Source of the DNA: CAYLJO01 sp964383905
Lineage (GTDB): Bacteria; Acidobacteriota; Blastocatellia; Pyrinomonadales; Pyrinomonadaceae
Direction: 5' to 3'
Assembly (NCBI GenBank): GCA_964383905.1
Contig: CAYLJO010000095.1
Coordinates: 1-22,543, forward strand
DNA length: 22,543 bases
In this document: positions 15,409-22,543 of the stretch, piece after piece
Position numbering within the stretch: the first letter of the stretch is position 1
Layout of the letters: the number at the start of each line of letters is the position of its first letter
The notes under the pieces: generated by a model
Told to the model about the DNA's origin: nothing
What the model saw: the letters and a program-made list of their open reading frames with translations, nothing else
Databases searched by the model: none
Translations under genes and position numbers: made by a program

Positions 15409-16422
15409 ATGCCCAAAGATTTTCTGACGACAGCCGACCGGACGCGCGAAGAGCTTGAGCAGTTGATCGAGTCCGCGTCGCGATTCAAACAGGGCGACGA
15501 GCGTCCGCAGACGCTCGCCGGTCGGTCCGTCGCGCTCGTCTTCTTCAATCCGAGTTTACGCACGCGCGCTTCCATGCAGGTCGGAATTTATGAGCTTGGC
15601 GGCAACCCGGTGGTGCTGGAGCCGGGCGGGACGAGTTGGACGCTGGAGCATCGCGACGGCGTGGTGATGGACGGAGATAAGACGGAGCATGTTGCGGAGT
15701 TTGTGCGCGTGCTCGGAAGATACTGTGCCGCCATCGGCGTGCGAACGTTCGCGGCACTGAAGAATTGGGAAGAAGAGCGCCGCGACCCCATCCTTCATGC
15801 CTTCGCCAGGTATTCGGACGTCCCGGTGATCAACCTCGAATCGGCCATGCATCACCCCTGTCAGGCAATAGCCGATATGATGACCGTGCGCGAAAAGTTG
15901 GGCGCGGGCCGCAAGCGCGTCGTGCTGACGTGGGCCTGGCATCCCAAGCCTTTGCCGATGGCCGTGCCGAACAGCTTCGCGCTCGCCGCAGCGCAGATGG
16001 GCCACGATCTCACGCTCGCGCACCCGCCCGGATACGAATTGGATGAAGAGTTGATCCGTAGTGTCGAAAACCAAGCGAGGAGCGCGGGCGGAAGCCTTCA
16101 GGTGACGAACGACATCAATAAGGCTTTTGATGGCGCGGAGGTCGTGTACGCGAAGAGCTGGGGCAGCCGGCGTTTTTACAGCGCGGCCGAGAGGGACTTG
16201 GAAGAGCGCGCGGCGTACCGCGGCGAATGGATCGTTGACGGACGGAAGATGGCGCGTACGAGCCATGCGATCTTCATGCACTGTTTGCCTGTGCGCCGCA
16301 ACGTGATCGTCACCGATGAGGTAATGGACTCGCCGTCCTCAGTCGTCGTTGACGAAGCCGAGAATCGCCTGCATATACAGAAGGCGATTCTGTCTCTGTT
16401 GCTGGGAGGTAGCGGTCAATGA
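15409..16422 (+). CDS. argF': N-acyl-L-ornithine carbamoyltransferase (ArgF'-type)
   Basis: A 337-residue transcarbamylase that transfers the carbamoyl group from carbamoyl phosphate to an N-acylated ornithine. It belongs to the N-acetyl- and N-succinylornithine carbamoyltransferase group, not ordinary OTCase: it has FFNPSLRTR (45-53, phosphate site), MDGDKTEHVAE (87-97), HPCQ (149-152), WAWHPKPLPMAVPNS (175-189), YAKSWG and HCLPVRRN (291-298). The residue that is Glu92 in the Xanthomonas acetylornithine enzyme is Thr92 here, and its carboxylated Lys302 aligns with Ile300, as in the Bacteroides succinylornithine enzyme. The natural substrate may therefore be N-succinylornithine. The ATG at 15409 gives the family N-terminus MPKDFLTTAD. 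Its stop overlaps the argB start (ATGA). Confidence 0.93.
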   Translation: MPKDFLTTADRTREELEQLIESASRFKQGDERPQTLAGRSVALVFFNPSLRTRASMQVGIYELGGNPVVLEPGGTSWTLEHRDGVVMDGDKTEHVAEFVRVLGRYCAAIGVRTFAALKNWEEERRDPILHAFARYSDVPVINLESAMHHPCQAIADMMTVREKLGAGRKRVVLTWAWHPKPLPMAVPNSFALAAAQMGHDLTLAHPPGYELDEELIRSVENQARSAGGSLQVTNDINKAFDGAEVVYAKSWGSRRFYSAAERDLEERAAYRGEWIVDGRKMARTSHAIFMHCLPVRRNVIVTDEVMDSPSSVVVDEAENRLHIQKAILSLLLGGSGQ

Positions 16423-17330
16423 GCCAGTCGCAGCCAGACGGAGTGAACCGGCCGCGCCTGGACCTCTTGCGCGAGGCCTTGCCTTATATCCAACGCTTCA
16501 AGGGTAAGACATTTGTCGTCAAGCTCTCGGGCAAGGCGACGGATGATCAGGCTAATCTCGCTTCACTGGCTGAGGAGCTGGCGCTGCTGCACCAGGTCGG
16601 CATACGCATTTGCGTGGTCCACGGGGGTGGAAAGCAGTTGAGCGAGTTGGCGTCGCGGATGGGTGTCGAGCAGACGATCATCAACGGGCGCCGCGTAACG
16701 GATGATGAGACGCTTGAAATGGCGAAGATGATTTTCGCGGGCAAGATCAACACGGATATTCTGGCAGCGCTCCGTCATAGAGGCGTCGAAGCGGTCGGAT
16801 TGTCCGGCGTTGACGGGAACATTGTGCAGGCTGAGCGTCGCCCACCGAAAGTGATTCTGAATCAAGCGACGGGCGAGCGCGAGCGCGTTGACTTCGGTCA
16901 CGTCGGCGACGTCGTGGAGATCAACGCCCGCCTGCTGTGCGTGCTGCTCGACCAGGGGTATCTCCCGGTCGTTTCTTCCCTCGGCGCGGATGCGGAAGGG
17001 ATGGTCTTCAATATCAATGCCGATACGATCGCGTCGGAGATCGCCGTCCGATTAGAGGCGGAGAAGCTGATTCTGTTATCCGATGTTGACGGGATTTACT
17101 TGCGCGCCGGGGATCCCGGGTCAAAGTTGTCTCATCTTACAGCAAACGAAGCCGAGGCGCTCGTGCGCGATGGCGTCGCGACCGGCGGAATGATTCCGAA
17201 GCTTCAGAACATCGTCGATCTTCTGCGGCGCGGCGTCAAAAGCGCCCACGTCCTCAACGGTTCTTTGCGCAACGCGCTGCTTTCGGAAGTGTTCACCGAT
17301 GAAGGCACCGGGACGATGATTGTGGCCTAG
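16419..17330 (+). CDS. argB: N-acetylglutamate kinase (acylglutamate kinase)
   Basis: A 303-residue amino acid kinase that phosphorylates N-acyl-glutamate, usually the committed, feedback-controlled step. Marks: VVKLSGKA (33-40), VVHGGGKQLSE (67-77), INGRRVTDDETLE (88-100), GLSGVDGNIVQA, and NINADTIASEIAVRLEAEKLILLSDVDG near 190-220. The N-terminal helix LLREALPYIQRFKGK (16-30) is the kind found in hexameric, arginine-inhibited kinases, so feedback inhibition is plausible. Unusual points are SG rather than GG in the first glycine loop, K rather than P after HGGG, and GRRVTD rather than GLRVTD; the last is also what I recall in Bacteroides ArgB. It is translationally coupled to argF' and closes the operon. 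Confidence 0.94.
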   Translation: MSQSQPDGVNRPRLDLLREALPYIQRFKGKTFVVKLSGKATDDQANLASLAEELALLHQVGIRICVVHGGGKQLSELASRMGVEQTIINGRRVTDDETLEMAKMIFAGKINTDILAALRHRGVEAVGLSGVDGNIVQAERRPPKVILNQATGERERVDFGHVGDVVEINARLLCVLLDQGYLPVVSSLGADAEGMVFNINADTIASEIAVRLEAEKLILLSDVDGIYLRAGDPGSKLSHLTANEAEALVRDGVATGGMIPKLQNIVDLLRRGVKSAHVLNGSLRNALLSEVFTDEGTGTMIVA

Positions 17331-17469
17331 GTCTTCCAACCGGCGATTACCCTGTACCCCTCCCATTCCGATCTGAAATCGCATCGCCAGGATCCTGACT
17401 CAACAAACGCGTTGGGGAATCAGATATATGGTTGACGGCTTCGCACCTTGAGTCTGACAATCATCGTTA
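17331..17469 (+). promoter_or_regulatory. argB-tilS gap with a possible tilS promoter
   Basis: No gene is seen in these 139 bases. TTGACG (17432-17437) followed after 18 bp by GACAAT (17456-17461) resembles a sigma-70-type promoter, but the putative -10 lies only 8 nt before the tilS ATG, so transcripts would be almost leaderless. No convincing terminator for the arginine operon was found. Confidence 0.3.
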
Positions 17470-18612
17470 ATGGATAGCGTGCAAAAAAATGGGGCGCGGA
17501 GCGTCAAACGACAGCAAGAGACCGGATATAAAGACCGAAAAATCAGCGCTTTCGCCCGGCGTTTGTTGACGGAGTGGAAACGCCTCGCGTTGCCGCTGGC
17601 GGGTGAGGTCGTCGTCGCCGTATCCGGTGGCGCGGATTCGACGGCGCTGTTGCTGGGGCTGGATGAGTTGGTAAAGACAGAACGGCTCGCGCTTGAAGTG
17701 ACGGTTGCGCATCTGAATCACGGGTTGCGCGGCCAAGCAGGCGAAGAGGACGCGCGATGGGTAAAAGAGATGGCGAGCGGACTCGGATTTAAAGTCACGC
17801 TGGGACACGCCGCTGTGAAAGAACGGGCCGCTCGGAGCAGTGATAACCTTGAGCAGGCGGCGCGGCGCGCTCGCTATGAATTCCTGTCTGAGGCGGCGCT
17901 CGAATATCGCGTCCGCATAGTCCTGACCGCGCATACGATGGATGATCAGGCGGAGACTGTGCTGTTACGTCTGCTGCGTGGCGGCGGGGCCGAGGGCCTG
18001 AGCGGCATCGAGACGGTGCGCCGTTTAGATACGCAACATGACACGCTGCTGGTACGGCCTCTGCTGCGTTGGGCGCGGCGCGTCGAGACGGAAAACTATT
18101 GCCGCGAGCGCGGCGTTCGGTTCAGGGTAGATGAGATGAACGCGGACGAAAGGTACGCGCGCGTCCGTGTGCGCAGGCAGTTGATCCCGCTACTGGAAAC
18201 CTTCAACGGGCGCGCGGTTGAGACTTTGTCGCGCACCGCAGAATTGCTGCGCGATGATGCCGCCACTCTTGGGGAGGAGGCGGCAAAATTGCTGAAAGCG
18301 GCGAGCGAGGAGGCAACAGGCCGGAAAAGGGTAATTGGGATCGCTGAAGCTAAAACACTTCACTTGAGCATAGATGTTCTGGCAGGGGCGCCGCCCGCCT
18401 TACGCAGGCGGGCTTTGCGCCAGTGGCTTGCGCGTGGTCGCGGCGACCTGCGGCGGTTGGAGTTCGATCATATACTGGCCGTTGAAAGATTGCTGGTGGG
18501 AGAGCGTGGAGGGCGCATTGCTTTACTGCCAGGCGGAGCTTTTGTCGAGCGGCGCCGGCGCCGGCTCCATCTGCGTGTTAAAAATGTTGAAAAAGGGGCC
18601 GCCGCCGACTAG
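17470..18612 (+). CDS. tilS: tRNA(Ile)-lysidine synthase
   Basis: A 380-residue PP-loop ATPase that modifies cytidine 34 of tRNA-Ile(CAU) to lysidine, so that it reads AUA and not AUG. Marks: the PP-loop VAVSGGADSTALL (49-61), VAHLNHGLRG (79-88), EQAARRARYEFL (128-139) and TAHTMDDQAETVLLRLLRGGG (153-173). The region after about residue 225 is the tRNA-binding part and is shorter than in E. coli (432) or B. subtilis. The first 25 or so residues are not conserved in the family, and no Shine-Dalgarno precedes the ATG, so the start is uncertain; a GTG at 17479 is an alternative. The following genes are hpt-like and ftsH, as in Bacillus. Confidence 0.93.
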   Translation: MDSVQKNGARSVKRQQETGYKDRKISAFARRLLTEWKRLALPLAGEVVVAVSGGADSTALLLGLDELVKTERLALEVTVAHLNHGLRGQAGEEDARWVKEMASGLGFKVTLGHAAVKERAARSSDNLEQAARRARYEFLSEAALEYRVRIVLTAHTMDDQAETVLLRLLRGGGAEGLSGIETVRRLDTQHDTLLVRPLLRWARRVETENYCRERGVRFRVDEMNADERYARVRVRRQLIPLLETFNGRAVETLSRTAELLRDDAATLGEEAAKLLKAASEEATGRKRVIGIAEAKTLHLSIDVLAGAPPALRRRALRQWLARGRGDLRRLEFDHILAVERLLVGERGGRIALLPGGAFVERRRRRLHLRVKNVEKGAAAD

Positions 18613-18628
18613 AATCAATAGGTAGAGT

Positions 18629-18655
18629 GCCGCCGCCCCCCAGTTAAATGGCGGC
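18629..18655 (+). other. GC-rich hairpin between tilS and the hpt-like gene
   Basis: GCCGCC (18629-18634) pairs with GGCGGC (18650-18655) across a 15-nt loop, followed by TTTGT. It resembles a weak intrinsic terminator or attenuator ahead of the hpt-like gene, but the T-run is too short to be sure. Confidence 0.3.
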
Positions 18656-18695
18656 TTTGTAATGCTGGCCTCGGAATAAGAGGTGCGGGCGCGAG

Positions 18696-19220
18696 ATGGC
18701 CGAGATCGTAGAGATTTACAGCGCAGAAGTAATTGCCGGCAAGGTGCACGCGCTCGCCGAAGAGATCGCGGGTGCTTACGAGGGCCGCGAGCTGACCATT
18801 CTTAGCCCGCCGGAAGACAGTTTCGTATTTCTCGCCGATTTACTGCGCTTCATACGCATCCCCTTGCGCACGGCCTTCCTCCGCTATGATCACCAATCGC
18901 ACGGTGGGCTTCAAGACCTCTCATTCACCACCAGGATGGACGTCACGGGGCGCAATATGCTGCTGGTTGAAGGTGTGTTGGAGACCGGGGTGCCGCAGGA
19001 ATATCTCATCAGGCAGTTGGGCGCGCAGGGCGCGGCAAACTGTAAGCTCTGCGTACTTGTGGATAAACCGGACCGGCGGCGCGTTGCGCTCAGACCTGAC
19101 TGGCGCGCGTTCGAAACGCATGAGAACTACGTATTTGGCTACGGGCTGGGCTTTCAGGAGCGGTGGCGCGAGTTGCCATATCTGGCGACGTTCGGCCGCG
19201 GGCTACAGGATTCATCGTAA
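18696..19220 (+). CDS. Degenerate hypoxanthine phosphoribosyltransferase homologue
   Basis: A 174-residue protein with the length and fold of Hpt, but its catalytic motifs are altered. The diphosphate-binding loop, normally GVLKGS before the FVFLADLL helix, reads SPPEDS (37-42), replacing Lys with Glu. The PRPP motif, normally VEDIIDTG, reads VEGVLETG (91-98), losing the first Asp and changing the general-base Asp to Glu. The SSYG of the flexible loop is absent (YDHQSHGG instead). The base-site GLDY is GLGF (151-153, Gly152). Framework segments FVFLADLLRFIRIP, LVDKPDRRRV and ERWRELPYLATF are clearly Hpt. The ATG has an AGAGGTG ribosome binding site about 10 nt upstream. A normal purine-salvage role is doubtful; the gene keeps its tilS-hpt-ftsH place, suggesting a retained structural or regulatory role. 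Confidence 0.85.
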   Translation: MAEIVEIYSAEVIAGKVHALAEEIAGAYEGRELTILSPPEDSFVFLADLLRFIRIPLRTAFLRYDHQSHGGLQDLSFTTRMDVTGRNMLLVEGVLETGVPQEYLIRQLGAQGAANCKLCVLVDKPDRRRVALRPDWRAFETHENYVFGYGLGFQERWRELPYLATFGRGLQDSS

Positions 19221-19245
19221 TGGGTTGTCCGTTTTGCCGGCTTCG

Positions 19246-19275
19246 CGCCGTCAGAGAGCGCAACCCCTGACGGCG
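19246..19275 (+). other. Nine-pair hairpin in the ftsH upstream region
   Basis: CGCCGTCAG (19246-19254) is the exact reverse complement of CTGACGGCG (19267-19275), with a 12-nt loop. There is no T-run after it, so it is not a simple terminator; an operator or an mRNA end-stabilising hairpin is possible. It lies just downstream of the hpt-like stop codon. Confidence 0.45.
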
Positions 19276-19358
19276 TAAGGGCATCTAACTCAATACTTTC
19301 GCCGGTGGCTAAAGCGATTCGCTCCCTCTCCGGCGAGCACAGGTTTCGGTTTCCGGGA

Positions 19359-19388
19359 GCGACAAAAGATGCCGAAATGAGGTATGAT
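19359..19388 (+). promoter_or_regulatory. Possible ftsH promoter
   Basis: TATGAT (19383-19388, five of six to TATAAT) lies 18 bp after GCGACA (19359-19364, four of six to TTGACA). A GGAGG ribosome binding site follows at 19396-19400, so transcription would have to begin almost at that site. This makes the call tentative. Confidence 0.3.
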
Positions 19389-19411
19389 CGGTATCGGAGG
19401 CGAGAAAAATT

Positions 19412-21352
<1,941 letters not shown>

Positions 21353-21356
21353 GGCG

Positions 21357-21429
21357 GAAGGTAAAAGTAAAAAGGCAAAAGGCAAAAGTAAAGGAGAAAT
21401 CCTCACTTTTGCCTTTTTACTTTGCCTTC
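21357..21429. repeat. A-rich inverted repeat between ftsH and folP
   Basis: AAAGTAAAAAGGCAAAAG (21364-21381) is the perfect reverse complement of CTTTTGCCTTTTTACTTT (21406-21423), an 18-pair stem with a 24-nt loop. After a small bulge, GAAGG (21357-21361) pairs with CCTTC (21425-21429). The T-rich right side could act as a terminator for ftsH. The sequence is related to the repeat at 11749-11833. Confidence 0.85.
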
Positions 21430-21463
21430 TTTAATTTGCCTTTTCTCTTTCTACTTATGCTCT

Positions 21464-22318
21464 ATGGATCAACGTGAATGGAAACTCGCCCGCCGCGCGC
21501 TCCCCATCGGCGCACGCACGCTCCTGATGGGCGTTCTTAATATCACGCCCGATAGTTTCAGCGACGGCGGTCAATTCTTCTCTGTCAAGCGAGCGTTGGC
21601 CCACGCCGAACGGATGATCAGCGAGGGCGCAGACATCATAGACATCGGCGGCGAGTCAACCCGGCCGGGTGCCGCGGCCGTTACGGCCGAAGAGGAGTTG
21701 CGGCGAATAGTCCCGGTAATTGAGCACCTGGCAAAAAACTCGACGGTTCCTCTCTCGGTAGACACGACGAAAGCTCAGGTTGCACGCGCCGCGCTGGCCG
21801 CCGGGGCGGAGATCGTCAACGACATCTCAGGCTTGCGGTTCGATCCGGCGGTAGCGGATGCTGCAGCGCACGCGCGCGCCGGACTTGTGTTGATGCACTC
21901 ACGCGGAACTTCTGAGACAATGCATCGTCTTGAGCCGGTCGCAGGCATATGGGTGGAAGTTACCACCAGTTTGCGTAACAGCATCGCGTTAGCCGAGGAG
22001 CGCGGTGTGTCACGCGAGGCCATCGCCCTCGACCCAGGCATCGGCTTCGGTAAAAGCCAGGAACAGAATCTGGAGCTTATCGCAAGGCTTGACCGGTTCG
22101 CTGGGGAATTCGCGGAATTCCCCATCCTCATCGGCACATCCCGAAAGTCCTTCATCGGACGCCTTCTCGACGGCGCGCCGGTAAGCAAGCGCATTTATGG
22201 CACGATGGCGACCGTGACTGCTGCCGTGCTTAATGGCGCGCACATCATCCGCGTACACGACGTGCGCGCCGCTCGTGATACTGTACGCGTGGCAGATGCG
22301 ATCAGGCGTGCTGAATGA
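21464..22318 (+). CDS. folP: Dihydropteroate synthase
   Basis: A 284-residue TIM-barrel enzyme that joins p-aminobenzoate to 6-hydroxymethyl-7,8-dihydropterin diphosphate in folate synthesis; it is the sulfonamide target. Marks: LMGVLNITPDSFSDGG (21-36), DIIDIGGESTRPGA (57-70), PLSVDTTKAQVA, EIVNDISGLRFD (116-127), ALDPGIGFGKS (188-198), GTSRKSFIG (224-232) and RVHDV (263-267). I start at the ATG at 21464; an upstream in-frame start at 21422 lies inside the right arm of the A-rich repeat and would add 14 non-family residues. The Shine-Dalgarno is weak. It follows ftsH, as folate genes loosely do in Bacillus. Confidence 0.96.
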   Translation: MDQREWKLARRALPIGARTLLMGVLNITPDSFSDGGQFFSVKRALAHAERMISEGADIIDIGGESTRPGAAAVTAEEELRRIVPVIEHLAKNSTVPLSVDTTKAQVARAALAAGAEIVNDISGLRFDPAVADAAAHARAGLVLMHSRGTSETMHRLEPVAGIWVEVTTSLRNSIALAEERGVSREAIALDPGIGFGKSQEQNLELIARLDRFAGEFAEFPILIGTSRKSFIGRLLDGAPVSKRIYGTMATVTAAVLNGAHIIRVHDVRAARDTVRVADAIRRAE

Positions 22319-22458
22319 AGGAAGCCAACAATATTCCTGGCTGCTTCTTAGGGGGCGCGACAGGCCGGTGGCCCGCTTGCCGGAACTAAAGGTTTGCGAG
22401 AGAATCGCAGGTCAATTTGCAGAGGTTGTGATAAATCCGTGAGCCGGAGAAAAGATAA
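22319..22458 (+). other. Gap after folP with a small hairpin
   Basis: AGCCA (22323-22327) pairs with TGGCT (22338-22342) across a 10-nt loop just after the folP stop, followed by a short pyrimidine stretch (GCTTCTTA). It is a possible weak terminator. The rest of the gap shows no recognisable gene or motif apart from the GGAG ribosome binding site at 22446-22449. Confidence 0.25.
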
Positions 22459-22543
22459 GTGAGTCTCATCCAGAAAACTTCGCGCGTAGTTCTGCTGTTA
22501 ACAATGCTTATCTGGGTGTGTGGCTTCGCCGAGTGCTATAAGC
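22459..22543 (+). CDS. N-terminus of an exported protein, cut by window edge
   Basis: A GTG at 22459 follows GGAG (22446-22449) at a 9-nt spacing and opens a frame that runs off the window after 28 codons. The translated start is MSLIQKTSRVVLLLTMLIW followed by a VCGFAEC-type stretch: a short basic n-region, a hydrophobic core of about 13 residues and a small-residue FAEC region that could be a signal peptidase I site. The WVC sequence is a poor lipobox. The product cannot be identified from this fragment. Confidence 0.5.
   Translation, partial: MSLIQKTSRVVLLLTMLIWVCGFAECYK

Noticed and set aside
15556..16281. 241-codon open frame antisense to argF'
   Set aside because: Fully covered by a clearly conserved gene; composition (Arg, His and Ala rich) is typical of a shadow frame.
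21422..21463. Upstream start extending folP by 14 residues
   Set aside because: It begins inside the A-rich hairpin arm; family members begin near the ATG at 21464.
22233..22442. Open frame overlapping the folP 3' end and running past it
   Set aside because: More than a third lies inside folP in another frame; the remainder has no recognisable motif or ribosome binding site.

Overview
The window is ordinary bacterial chromosome, GC-rich for most of its length, with tightly packed genes in short operons. There is no phage, plasmid, CRISPR, rRNA or tRNA sequence in it. Gene content and style suggest Acidobacteriota, probably class Blastocatellia: an arginine cluster using an acyl-ornithine carbamoyltransferase, a trypsin-TPR protein, a Uma2-family gene, and intergenic hairpins built from short repeated words. 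This placement is an inference from recognised families, not a phylogeny.

Layout. (1) Minus strand, 1-394: a small conserved-looking gene overlapping out of frame with a nucleotidyltransferase cut by the window edge. (2) Minus strand, 664-3911: proS, with its stop overlapping the start of a trypsin-like protease carrying TPR repeats. (3) Plus strand, 4186-8542: glyA, a Uma2-family nuclease, a DinG/XPD-type helicase and queD. (4) Arginine biosynthesis, 8603-17330: argH on the minus strand is divergent from a plus-strand run argR, argG, an uncharacterised P-loop protein, argC, argD, argF' and argB. (5) Plus strand, 17470-22318: tilS, an hpt-like gene, ftsH and folP, an order resembling the tilS-hprT-ftsH region of Bacillus. 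(6) The first codons of an exported protein at the right edge.

How the genes work together. Region 4 encodes acyl-glutamate kinase, reductase, aminotransferase, acyl-ornithine carbamoyltransferase, argininosuccinate synthase and lyase, with their repressor. An array of TGCA half-sites spaced about 11 bp apart covers overlapping divergent promoters between argH and argR, so ArgR probably controls both directions. The acylglutamate synthase and the deacylase are not in the window. No stretch without a gene exceeds 300 bases.

Best leads: the carbamoyltransferase lacks both residues that mark N-acetylornithine specificity and looks closer to the N-succinylornithine enzyme; a P-loop protein of unknown function sits between argG and argC; the Hpt-like protein has lost most catalytic signatures while keeping its place between tilS and ftsH; and four successive arginine-operon junctions each carry an inverted repeat of short words, one of them related to the repeat between ftsH and folP.
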